From: Palsa-506 sp963709075
GTDB lineage: Bacteria > Actinomycetota > Actinomycetes > Streptosporangiales > Streptosporangiaceae
Length of the DNA: 64,000 bases
Assembly: GCA_963709075.1 (NCBI GenBank)
Contig: CAVPUY010000002.1
Span: 62,001 to 126,000, forward strand
Direction of reading: 5' to 3'
Position 1 is the stretch's first letter, and every line of letters begins with the position of its first letter. Below, piece by piece: positions 43,900-52,804 of the stretch. Under the pieces are notes generated by a model. That model was not told the origin of the DNA. It worked only from the letters and a program-made list of their open reading frames with translations, and did not search any database. Position numbers and translations under genes: made by a program.

Positions 43900-46105
43900 G
43901 CAGTACAGTGCCGCCCGCGGGCCCGGCAGGCGCGGCCCCCGGCCGGCCGTCATGGCCCATCCGGTCCGGGACGGTGCCAGCGCTGGCCGACGGTTTCAGT
44001 GCCAGGCTGGAGACGGCCCCCGGCTTGGCCGCTGTGCTGTCGGCCGGGGCCGCGGTCGCGCTCGTCCCCGATCGGGCGGCGCCCCCGGCTGCCTTCCCCG
44101 GCCCGGCGGCGGCTCCCGATGCGCAGGACTGGCTGAGGTCGTCGGGCAAGACCCAGCTCGCCGCAGCTTTCGCCGAGTCGCTGTGGCAGTCAGCCGATGT
44201 AGACCTGCTGGTCTGGATCGAGGCCACCAGCCGGGCCTCAGTGCTGTCCGGCTACGCTGCGGCGACGGCCGCCGCGACCGGCCGGGACCAGGCGAGCAGC
44301 TGTGAGTCAGTCGCCGCCCAGTTCCTCAGCTGGCTGGGCGAGACCAGCCGTTCCTGGTTGGTGGTACTCGATGACCTGGCCGTCCCGGCGTACCTGGATG
44401 GTCTGTGGCCGGCCCGGCCGGCCGGGTGCTGGTGACCGCCGCCGACGCTGCGGCCGTCCCCAGCGGCATGCGGGTCGTGCCGGTCGGGCCATTCAGCCCG
44501 CGTGAGGCCATTAGCTATCTGAGCGGACGCCTGGCGGCCGATCCGGACAAGCGGCACGGTGCGGTCGAACTGGCTCAGGACCTGGACTTCGAGCCGGTCG
44601 CGCTGGCCCAGGCCAGCGCGGTGATCGCGAATTCCCCGATGTCGTGCCGCGAGTACCGGGCTCATTTCGCGCGCACGCGGGAGCAGCTGGCTGAGTCGTC
44701 CAGCGCACGCCTGTCGGCAGCCGCGGTGACGTGGAGGTTCTCGTTCGGACGGGCGGACCAGCTGGCGTCGGGCAGATCGGCCCAGCTGCTGCTTGGCCTG
44801 GCCGCGCTGCTTGACGGGCACGGCATTCCCCGAACCGTCCTCGCCGCCCCTGCGGCAGGCGATTTCCTCGCGGGCGGCGGCGACGTCCTGGCCAGCGGCG
44901 AGCTCGCAGGCACGGCGCTGGCGGCGCTGGAACAGGCCGGCCTGCTGACCGTCGAACCAGTCACGGTACCGCCGACGGTCCGGATCAGCCCGGTGCTGCA
45001 GGCGGCACTGCGGGCCGCGATGCCAGCAGGCATGCCGGATCAGGCGGCGAGTTCAGTCGCGGACGCGCTGCTCCAGGCCTGGCCGGAACAGGACCTGCCC
45101 GGCTGGCCTGCTTCTGGCCTGCGATCCTGCGTGGCGACCCTCCGGCTCCTCACCGGGAACCTGCTGTGGGACGGCGGCTGCCATCCCCTGCTGGTGCGGG
45201 CGGGGGACAGCCTGGACCGTGCCCGCCTGACCGAATCCGCGGTGGACCATTGGCGCGACCTGGCCGCGACCGGCGGCCGCCTCCTCGGCAGCGGGCACCC
45301 GGACACGATGCTGGCCGGCCAGCGGCTGGCCGACGCCTACCTTGCGGCCGGGCGCGCGGACGACGCCATTCCGTGGTTCCAGTGGGTACTCGACAGCCTG
45401 GCCCAAAGGCTCGGGCCGGATCACCGTGACGTGATCGAGGCGCGGCGCCGCCTGGGCCACGCGCTCGTGGCGGCGCTCCAGCTCCCGGCTGCGATCACCG
45501 TCCTTGAAAGCGCGGTTCCCCAATTCGAGCAGGCCTGCGGGCCCGGGCATGCCGGCACGCTCAGCGCGCGGGACGAGCTCGCCGCCGCCTACCTGGCTGC
45601 GGGCCAGTACTCGGACGCCATTACCGTCTACCGGCGCACGCTGGCCGACCGGGAGCGCGCCCAGGGAGCCCGGGACCCGCAGACGATGACCACGCGTCAC
45701 GGCCTGGCCGGCTCCTACCTGGCCAGCGGCCGGGCAAAAGAGGCAGTCGCGGCCTACAAGCGGGTGGTGGCCGACCGGGAGCGCGTCCTTGGGCCCGATC
45801 ACGTGGACACGCTTACCGCGCGGAACAACCTCGGCGCCGCCTACCAGAAGACGGGCAAGACGGCGGCGGCGGAGCTGGCCTGCGAGCAGGCCTGGGCCGG
45901 GTTCGAGCGGGTGCTCGGCCCTCGTCATCCTGATACGCTGCGCAGCCGTGCCGGGCTGGCCCAGGTGTACCGTCGGCTGGGGCGCTATGGCGACGCCCGC
46001 GCGCTGCTGCGCGACACGGTCGACCGCCTGGAGCGCATCTTGCCCGATGGCGATCCGCTGATCACCGAACTGCGCCAGAACCTGGCCGACATCGGCGAGG
46101 AGTAA
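43896..46105 (+). CDS. STAND-type NTPase with TPR repeats, frameshifted
   Basis: About 735 residues in two frames. The first (43896-44435) has RSSGKTQLAAAFAESLW, a P-loop that lacks the usual glycines before GKT, and SWLVVLDDLA (Walker B). The frame changes in the GC repeat near 44415. The second (to 46105) continues RVLVTAADAAAVPSGMRVVP, PFSPREAISYLSGRL and, from about 45290, TPR units of the kinesin-light-chain kind (GRADDAIPWFQWVLDSLAQRLG, DAITVYRRTLADRERAQG, AKEAVAAYKRVVADRERVLG). Such proteins in actinobacteria are signalling or defence-type STAND ATPases. Coupled to two micro-ORFs upstream. Confidence 0.75.
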
Positions 46106-46199
46106 CCCCGCGGAGGGAGCCCGGGCCGACGGCCGGCGATGGCGGCGCAGAGCCGGGGTCAGTGAAGGGCCGCCCGTCCGGCAGAGAGGCTGGTGGCAG

Positions 46200-47420
46200 A
46201 TGACCTGCACCCTGCATGTGGCCTGGCATGAGCGACTGGGTGCCTATAATTTCGGGGCCGGCCATCCGATGTCACCGGTGCGTGTGGAGCTGACGATGCA
46301 GCTCGCGTACGAGTTCGGGCTGTGGAATCAGCCCGGCGTGACGGTGGCCTCCCCGGCCGCCGGCACCGACGTGGACCTGAGGCTTGTGCATGAGGGCCGG
46401 TACATCACGGCGGTGGAGGCGGTCAGCCGCTGGGCCGAGCATCCAGATGCCCGGGCCGGCCTGGACGGGGACCAGCTCAGCTTCGCGCGGATGTTCGGCC
46501 TGGGCACCGCGGACAATCCGGTCTTCCCCGGCATGCACGAGGCATCGGCCCTGGTGACCGGGGCGACCCTGGCCGCGGCCCGCGCTGTCTGGTCAGGCCG
46601 GGACGAGCACGGGGTCAGCATCGCGGGCGGCATGCACCATGCCATGGCCGCTCACGCCAGCGGGTTCGGCGTCTACAACGACGTCGCGATAGCGATCGCC
46701 TGGTTGCTGGGACAGGGCGCCGAGCGCATCGCCTACGTGGACATCGACGCGCACCACGGCGACGGGGTCGAGGCAGCCTTCCACGCCGATCCGCGGGTCC
46801 TGACGATCAGCCTGCACCAGCACCCGGCGACGATTTTCCCCTTCACCGGCCTGCCCTCAGAAACCGGCGGGCCCGGAGCCGAGGGATCAGCGGTCAACGT
46901 CGCGCTGCCCGCGGGCATTGAAGATGCACCCTGGCTGCGCGCCTTCCACGCGATCGTCCCGCCGCTGCTGCGGCAGTTCCGGCCCCAGGTACTGGTCAGC
47001 CAGCACGGAGCTGACACGCACCGGCTGGATCCCCTGGCCCACCTGAAGCTGAGCATCGACGCGCAGCGCGCCGCCCATGCCGCGATCCACGCGCTGGCCC
47101 ACGAAGCGGCCGGCGGACGCTGGCTGCTGACCGGGGGAGGCGGCTATGAGCTGCTCGAGGTGGTGCCGCGGACCTGGACGCATCTGCTGGCTGAGGCGGC
47201 CGGGTGCCCGATCGATCCCCGCGCGCGCATCCCGGCCTCCTGGCGCGAGTACGCGTTCCGCCGCACCGGCCGGGAGGCGCCGGAGGTGATGACCGAGGGC
47301 AGAGAGCCGGAATTCGCGCGGTTTGAGGCCGGATACGATCCGGCCGATCCGGTCGACAGGGCCATCATCGCCACCCGATCGGCTGTCTTTCCCGAGAACG
47401 GGATGATGCCCGGGCCATAG
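46200..47420 (+). CDS. acuC: AcuC-type histone-deacetylase-fold protein
   Basis: 406 residues, class I/II deacetylase family closest to AcuC (acetoin utilisation, deacetylates acetyl-CoA synthetase in Bacillus). GGMHHAMAAHASGFGVYNDV holds the charge-relay histidines, AYVDIDAHHGDGVEAAF the Asp/His zinc ligands, SQHGADTHRLDPLAHL the second zinc Asp, and LTGGGGYEL the Tyr region. All catalytic residues are present. ATG 46200 is the start. It follows the TPR gene by 94 bases. No acsA neighbour is seen, so the target is inferred only from family. Confidence 0.92.
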   Translation: MTCTLHVAWHERLGAYNFGAGHPMSPVRVELTMQLAYEFGLWNQPGVTVASPAAGTDVDLRLVHEGRYITAVEAVSRWAEHPDARAGLDGDQLSFARMFGLGTADNPVFPGMHEASALVTGATLAAARAVWSGRDEHGVSIAGGMHHAMAAHASGFGVYNDVAIAIAWLLGQGAERIAYVDIDAHHGDGVEAAFHADPRVLTISLHQHPATIFPFTGLPSETGGPGAEGSAVNVALPAGIEDAPWLRAFHAIVPPLLRQFRPQVLVSQHGADTHRLDPLAHLKLSIDAQRAAHAAIHALAHEAAGGRWLLTGGGGYELLEVVPRTWTHLLAEAAGCPIDPRARIPASWREYAFRRTGREAPEVMTEGREPEFARFEAGYDPADPVDRAIIATRSAVFPENGMMPGP

Positions 47421-47619
47421 CGCGGCGGGACCCGGCCGGTACGGCGTCTGCGCGTCCCCGGCCGGACGCCAGGAGCCGTGCGGGGACCGGGTGGCGGGGC
47501 GAAGGTGACGCCGATGGCCGGGCCGCAGGGTCGGCGCGGGTGACCCGGAGCAGGGTGCGCTCCCGGGTCACGGGCGCGCGCACCCGTGTGATGCGTGGGC
47601 CGGTGCTTAGGATGCCCGC

Positions 47620-48298
47620 ATGCGCTTCAGTATCTGGCCGTCCCCGGCTCAGTCGTGGGATGAGATCCACGAGATCACGGCTCACTGCGAACGAACTGGC
47701 TGGGACGGGGTGTACTTCGCTGATCACTTCATGCCGAACGGTCCCGGCGCGGCCCCGCCGGACGGGGACATCCTGGAGTGCTGGTCGGTCATCGCGGCGC
47801 TCGCTGCTCGGCCAGCCGCGCACTACTTTCCCGGGCCGTTACTTCCGGCTGCAGGATGCGCCGAGCCAGCCCGCCCCGGTTCAGGACCGGCTGCCGCTGC
47901 TCGTCGGCGGCGGCGGTGAGCTGCGCACACTGCGCGTGGCGGCCCGGTACGCCGATCAGTGGAATTGCTGGGCCACGCCTGAAGTGCTCGCGCACAAGAT
48001 CTCGGTGCTGCGGGGGCACTGCCAGCAAGCCGGCCGCGACCCAGGCGAAATCCATGTCTCCACCCAGGCGCTGCTGTACCTGTCCACCGACCGGGAATGG
48101 CTCAGGGAAAGGCGGCAGGCCCGGCCGGGACGGCCGGTGATCGCCGGGACCCCGGGCGAAGTAACCTCCATCGTCGGCCGGTACCAGGACGCCGGCGCGG
48201 ACGAGCTCATCATCCAGGACGTCACCCTCGGGTCAATGGCCCGCAAAAAGGACACCTGCGACCTGCTCATGCAGCAAGTCGCGCCCGCCTTCCGCTGA
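47620..48298 (+). pseudogene. LLM-class F420-dependent oxidoreductase with internal deletion
   Basis: ATG 47620 opens a normal LLM N-terminus (MRFSIWPSPAQSWDEI, WDGVYFADHFMPN, CWSVIAALAAR). The next frame carries the C-terminal third (TTFPGRYFRLQDAPSQPAPV, LPLLVGGGGELRTLRVAARY, DELIIQDVTLG). The roughly 80 residues between them in the family are missing. The join is at 47804-47815 in GCTGCTCGGC, which encodes AAR in one frame and LLGQ in the other, as expected for deletion between short direct repeats. The product cannot be functional. Confidence 0.8.
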
Positions 48299-48339
48299 CC
48301 GCCGGCGCGCCAGCCCGCAAGCTGCCGCACGGGGGATCA

Positions 48340-49125
48340 CCACGAAAAGGGTTTACCTGCTGGGCCTCGGCTGCAGCCTGATGTCGATGGGGCTGCTGCT
48401 GGCCAGCGTGACCGTCAGGACCGACCAAGCGATTGCTTATCCCATGCTCTTGGTCGCGATGGCATTCCTGGGAGCGGGCTTCGGCCTGACCGTTCCCGTG
48501 CTGAACACCTACGCGTCGGTGTTTCACCCGGCGAGCATCGACCGCTCGGTGCTGGTGTTGAATGCGCTGCTCGGACTGGCACCGTGCTGGCGCCGGTGTT
48601 CGTGGCGGTGTTTGTCGGCCTGGGATTCTGGTGGGGCCTGCCGATTCTGTCGGCGGCGTTGCTGATCGTACTGCTGGTGGTTAGCCTTCGGCTGCCGCGT
48701 TCTGGGGAATGGTCACCGTCGGGCGCGTCCTGTTCGGCCTTGTCGACCGCTGGCTGGCCGAGAGAATCACTTATCACATTCTGCCGTTTGTCCTGGTGGG
48801 CGCCTTCGTCCTGGTGCGGGTCCTGTCGGCGCACGATGCTGTCGGCGGGATCGCCGTCTTCGGGCTGGCCGGGCTGGGGTGCTCGGCGCTGCTGCCGCTG
48901 ACGATCAGCTTCGGGGAGGAGGAACTGACCGCCGTCTCCGCGGCCGTGGCGGGTGGCGTGATCGCCTTCTACCAAGTCGGGTACGGCATCGCAGCTTTCG
49001 CCGTCGGGCCCCTTCAGCACGTTGGCCTGAGCCTGTCGGCGATCTTCGGCGGTACCGCGATCGTGGCTGCCGCGCTGGCCCTGCTCTCCTTCGTGATTTC
49101 TCCTGTTCACAGAAGGGAGCTATGA
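48340..49125 (+). pseudogene. MFS transporter fragment, N-terminally truncated and frameshifted
   Basis: One frame (48340-48600) reads LGLGCSLMSMGLLLASVTVR, MLLVAMAFLGAGFGLTVPVL and NTYASVFHPASIDRSVLVLN, which is transmembrane sequence from the second quarter of an MFS protein. A second frame gives GLGFWWGLPILSAALLIVLL near 48620, and a third (48709-49125) gives the C-terminal helices ending FVISPVHRREL. The N-terminal half is absent and begins abruptly about 40 bases after the broken LLM gene, so one deletion or rearrangement may have damaged both. Confidence 0.75.
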
Positions 49126-49338
49126 CCGGACGCTGGAGGCCGACGCATCGCCCCCCGGAGGGCATAATGCGCAGGTCGACGCCATGCTTGCTGACGGGCG
49201 TTCTGCGGCTGGCGAGCGTCGCCCGGTGAACGGAAGGCCAGTTCGGCTTTAACCAGGATCTGCGGCAGCCGACCAGGTACGACGATCTCACCTGCGGTGT
49301 TAAGGCGGACTCGGATGTCCCGAGCGAAGACTTGCCGG

Positions 49339-49614
49339 TTAATTTATCAGGCGCTTGAACCCTGCATTTACGATGCGAGCGCCGAGCGCTCCAGCAGCGC
49401 CTGTAAGCACCCCTCTTGTAATAAGAGCAGAATGCTCCGCACCAAACTTCTTGGCTTCCTTCATGATGGGTCCTGCAGCTGCGTTGAATCCCTCGCTGAA
49501 AGCTCCGTTATCAGTCGAAGCGTCATAGGTACCTTTGGCGAATCCGGCGACAATCGCAATTGGAGATGCAACAACCATGCTTACATCTGCCCAAAACTCA
49601 CTCGTATTCTCCAT
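49339..49614 (-). CDS. low-GC small protein, 91 aa, probably acquired
   Basis: 91 residues: MENTSEFWADVSMVVASPIA, then ASTDNGAFSEGFNAAAGPIM and LITRGVLTGAAGALGARIVN. It is moderately hydrophobic with alanine/glycine-rich helices and no motif I recognise. The DNA from about 49320 to 49670 is visibly poorer in GC than all neighbours and uses codons (AAT, GAA, TTA) rare elsewhere in the window, suggesting recent transfer. A short upstream frame (49684-49598, ending REKDGEYE) overlaps its start and could be a partner, but has no clear site. Confidence 0.5.
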   Translation of the reverse strand: MENTSEFWADVSMVVASPIAIVAGFAKGTYDASTDNGAFSEGFNAAAGPIMKEAKKFGAEHSALITRGVLTGAAGALGARIVNAGFKRLIN

Positions 49615-49873
49615 CTTTTTCCCTGTCCCAATGAGATTCCAGGAGACGGCCCGTGCGGAGCGCTAATTCTAGCACCACATCCATTTCGCGGCCAGCGTCG
49701 GCACTCGTCGCCTCGCCGTCCTTACGGTCCGGGTGGATGACCGTGGGCAAGCTCGTGCTCAGCTGGCACAATCCTGGCCTGCGCCGGGCGCCCGCTGGAG
49801 ACACGCCAGAGCCCCTGGTGTCTGCCGGGAGCGGCTCGGTGACTGGCCTTCGACGTCAAGTTCTGGGGCCGCA

Positions 49874-50056
49874 TCACCGCCCTCCAGCGGCCGAGGACAT
49901 GGGCTCCGCGACGGCCGCTGCGCCTTCGGTGTTGAGCAGGATTACCGCCGAGGCGTGATCGATGCCGAGGTTGCTGCGCCGGCGGTGGCTCCCTGGCCCG
50001 GTCAGCGCGGCCCGGGCTCCGGCCAGTGCCGCGGCTCCGCTGGGGCCTGATGACAC
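49874..50056 (-). pseudogene. C-terminal fragment of a PLP ammonia-lyase-like enzyme
   Basis: The minus strand from about 50060 reads AQLTVSSGPSGAAALAGARA, then RSNLGIDHASAVILLNTEGA, which matches the C-terminal end (SSGPSGAAALAGLxAL ... LLLSTEG) of diaminopropionate ammonia-lyase/threonine-synthase-like fold II PLP enzymes. The rest of the enzyme is missing on both sides. No gene is seen between 49685 and 49873. Confidence 0.6.
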
Positions 50057-50116
50057 CGTAAGCTGAGCGAGATCAGCGATGGCCCGGCTGGCGGCGACGC
50101 CGGCTGGGACCCGCAG

Positions 50117-50836
50117 CTACCGGCTCTGCTCCTGTGCGCGCTCCGAACGTCCTGTTCTGAACGGCCGGCCCGAGAGGCGGGCGGCGAGGTCGATGGCGCC
50201 TTCGCCGGACAGCTGGGGCAGGGCAGCGAGGCGGCCGGCGCACACCAGGAGGATCGCGCCCATCGGGGCCCTGACTTCCGGGCCTTCGCCGGCGAACCAG
50301 GAGATGTCCGTGGCGGTCAGCCGAAATCCTGCCACCTTCCTGGCTCCAGGAAGCGGTGTGGGCCAGCGCATGGACAGCACGCGGCTGGCGGCGATGGCTG
50401 CGGCCTGCGGCGGCATGTCGTGGCGGCGGTCGAGGGGGATGGCGATGTCCTGGCCGTGCACGAGGATGTCGGTGAGCGTCTCGAGGTAGGTGACCCCGAT
50501 GTTGTGGCGCCGGGAACCGGCCGTCCTCCGGATCCCGGCGATGATCTGCTCGGCCGGCTGCGCGGCGCGCCGGCAGGCGGCGTCGTGGATCGTCCGGTCG
50601 AGGCTGCCGCGCCACCTGGCCATCATCGCGATCGCGCCGCCCAGGCCGACCTGCTGCAGGGTCAGGTGCGCCGCGACGTCCCTGACGGTCCAGCCCGTGC
50701 ACAGCGACGGCTGCCGCCACTCGCGGGCTGACAGCTGTTCGAGCAGGCCGGCGAGGCTCAGCCGCTGTGCATCGATCACCTGCCAGACCTGGTCGCGGTC
50801 CATCACGTCGTGACTGGCTAGCCGTTTGCCGGTCAT
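50117..50836 (-). CDS. maleylpyruvate-isomerase-family mycothiol-dependent protein
   Basis: 239 residues of the DinB/MDMPI superfamily. LLEQLSAREWRQPSLCTGWTVRDVAAHLTLQ is the characteristic N-terminal helix pair with a conserved metal His (AAHL); YLETLTDILVHGQDIAIPLD carries further metal ligands (HGQD). Members use mycothiol as cofactor for isomerisation or S-transfer. The TetR gene upstream overlaps by ATGA, so this is its likely target gene and the operon would respond to an inducer of that regulator. Confidence 0.85.
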   Translation of the reverse strand: MTGKRLASHDVMDRDQVWQVIDAQRLSLAGLLEQLSAREWRQPSLCTGWTVRDVAAHLTLQQVGLGGAIAMMARWRGSLDRTIHDAACRRAAQPAEQIIAGIRRTAGSRRHNIGVTYLETLTDILVHGQDIAIPLDRRHDMPPQAAAIAASRVLSMRWPTPLPGARKVAGFRLTATDISWFAGEGPEVRAPMGAILLVCAGRLAALPQLSGEGAIDLAARLSGRPFRTGRSERAQEQSR

Positions 50837-51411
50837 GCCGGTACCTCCGCGGCGGGCGGGCGGACCACGGCCGTGACGAGCGCCGCGATCTGCGTGGACG
50901 GGTCGAACGAAGGGTCCGGGTTGGCCAGCTGGTGCAGGACGAGACCGGTCCAGTGGTTCATCACGATCGGGGCGTCACGTGCCGGGTCGATGGAGCCGGC
51001 GATGCGGAGCCAGTTCATGAACCAGGCGTTCACCCGGGCGCCGGTGGCGGTCAGCTGCGCCCGCAACGACGGGTGGATGCCGGCCTCGACCAGGATCGCG
51101 TACCGCGCCAGGGTCAGCGTCCGCTGCGGGCCGGCGCTGGCTTGCGCGAACACGGTCAGCGCTTGTGCCAGTTCCTGCGGCGTGCCTGGGCACAGCCTGG
51201 CCGCGATGTCCTCCCAGCTGGCGCGCTCGCGCGCAGCGAACCGCTGCACGACGGCGTTGAGCAGGGCATCCCGGGTGCGGAAGTGGTTGGAGGCGGAGCC
51301 GGCCGGCAGGCCCGCTGCGGCATCGACGGCGCGATGGGTGAGCGCATGGATCCCGCGCTCGCCGAGCACGAAGATCGCGGCGTCGAGTAGGTCATCACGC
51401 CGGCTAGTCAC
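50833..51411 (-). CDS. TetR family repressor
   Basis: 192 residues. The N-terminal HTH reads RDDLLDAAIFVLGERGIHAL, THRAVDAAAGLPAGSASNHF, RTRDALLNAVV, a standard TetR DNA-binding domain; the remaining helices form the ligand-binding/dimerisation part (TetR_C-like, family of YcdC/RutR type). ATG 51411 lies nine bases from the first of two palindromes (51420 and 51461), which should be its own operators. It is followed by the mycothiol-dependent gene with a four-base overlap, giving an autoregulated two-gene operon. Confidence 0.9.
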   Translation of the reverse strand: MTSRRDDLLDAAIFVLGERGIHALTHRAVDAAAGLPAGSASNHFRTRDALLNAVVQRFAARERASWEDIAARLCPGTPQELAQALTVFAQASAGPQRTLTLARYAILVEAGIHPSLRAQLTATGARVNAWFMNWLRIAGSIDPARDAPIVMNHWTGLVLHQLANPDPSFDPSTQIAALVTAVVRPPAAEVPA

Positions 51412-51419
51412 GGGATCAC

Positions 51420-51433
51420 ACTACTACAGTAGT
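51420..51433. promoter_or_regulatory. TetR operator candidate 1
   Basis: Perfect inverted repeat ACTACT-AC-AGTAGT, nine bases upstream of the tetR start. It shares the core CTAC...GTAG with the second site 28 bases away. Confidence 0.65.
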
Positions 51434-51460
51434 TAATGAGACAACAATAGTCGTGATAGC

Positions 51461-51476
51461 TACTACGGACGTAGTA
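51461..51476. promoter_or_regulatory. TetR operator candidate 2
   Basis: Perfect inverted repeat TACTACG-GA-CGTAGTA. The centres of the two sites are about 42 bases (four helical turns) apart, which would place two dimers on the same DNA face. The sequence between them is AT-rich for this window and could hold the promoter. Confidence 0.65.
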
Positions 51477-51489
51477 CGCTCGTGCGGTC

Positions 51490-52472
51490 CTACCGCGCGG
51501 TCATGGCCGGGTTGAGCCGGACGAGCCGCACGGGGTTTGTCTCGTCGAGCTCGGCGACGGCTTCTCGTGACTTCACGAAGTCCGAGAATGAACGATAGCC
51601 GAGGGCCCTCTCGCTGAATGACGGGTCCATGCGCCTCATCTGGCTCTTCACCGTGGAGCTATGCAGCCAGTCCGCGTCATCCTTTTCCTGGCCGAGTCGC
51701 AGCGCCCGTTCGAGGAGCCTGGTCGCCAGCTCCTGCGGGTCTTCGGAATCGGGATCGGGATCGGGATCGTCCGTCACCGCGGCCGCTGGCCGTTTGGTAC
51801 GTCGAGAGCCTCGCGCTGACGGCGCGCCGCCGGGCTCCTCGTGTTCGGCCGGGCGCTGCCGGCCGGCCGTGCGGCTGGCATCGGGGAGGCGCCGACGGGC
51901 GTGATACCCGGAAGCGCATCGTAGGTGACGAGCTCGTCGCATGCCGCGGCGAGCGACCTGCTGGTCGATCCTGCGACCCCGACGCCCACGACGTAACGGC
52001 CCAGGCGCCTGCACCGCTGGGCGAGGGCGATGTAATCGGAGTCCCCGGCCACGAGCACCACGTGGGTCAGGTCGGGAAGGCGGAACATGTCCTCCACCGC
52101 ATCGACGGCCAGCCTGATGTCGGCACCATTCTTGGCGTAGGCGGCGGCGGGAAAGAGCTGCACCAGGTCCACTGCACGGCTGACGAGCTGACCACGGTAG
52201 TCGGCGTTCACTGGGGCTGACCAGTCCGCGTAGGCGCGGGTCAGCACGAGGGTGCCGAATGACGAGGCGAAGTCGATCACCGCGCCGACGTCCACGGTGG
52301 CCCGCCGGAGCTTCTCCGCGGTGTCGGGATCGGCCGACCTGTCGGCCCTGCTGAATCCGCGCACCTTGTCACGCTGGAACTGGCCCCGGCCATGAACCTG
52401 GTCATACAGGGAGATCACGATGTTGTCGAAGTCGATGTAGACGGCGACACGGGTGACGCCAGGGTCGTTCAT
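51490..52472 (-). CDS. NYN (PIN-like) nuclease with C-terminal LOTUS domain, frameshifted
   Basis: About 326 residues in two frames. From ATG 52472: VAVYIDFDNIVISLYDQVHG, GADIRLAVDAVEDMFR, VVLVAGDSDYIALAQRCRRL give the NYN/LabA-like ribonuclease fold with acidic residues at D-N, D-I-R and GDSD. After a proline/alanine linker the frame changes near 51830 and LATRLLERALRLGQEKDDAD, SQMRRMDPSFSERALGYRSF, SDFVKSREAV complete an OST-HTH/LOTUS RNA-binding domain. The split frame in a GC-rich linker may be a sequence error. Its likely role is RNA processing or decay. Confidence 0.8.
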
Positions 52473-52804
52473 GGTTGCTCTTCTCGTCAGGACGCCCTCG
52501 TAAGCGCAGTCTGCCAGGAAACCAGCCGTGGTGAGCATCGCGGCCGGAGCGGCGTTTACGGCCGCCGGGCAGCGTTCCTTGTTCTCAGGCGGCGGTCAGG
52601 CCAAACAGAGGGCGGCATGCGTCGAAGCCGCTGACCCGGAACTGGCCGCCAGTGCCGCGGGCTAGCCAGTCCTCGCTCTGCAGGCGCATGTGCACCATGA
52701 TGCCGGCGGCGTCGCCGCGGGCGTGCAGCGACTCATTCCGCGACGCTATGAGACGCGCCCGGCCGCCACAAGACCGGACGGCCAAAGCGGACGGCCAGTA
52801 ACTA
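52473..52804. other. gap with no convincing gene
   Basis: 332 bases between the NYN gene start and the DUF6325-LuxR stop. The only protein-like stretch is on the minus strand at 52590-52690 (MRLQSEDWLARGTGGQFRV, GFDACRPLFGLTAA), which I cannot assign and which lacks a good start site. Confidence 0.4.

Noticed and set aside
43896..46105. FxsT-type TPR protein of an FxSxx-COOH peptide system
   Set aside because: The two micro-ORFs lack the FxSxx C-terminus and no radical-SAM gene is nearby.
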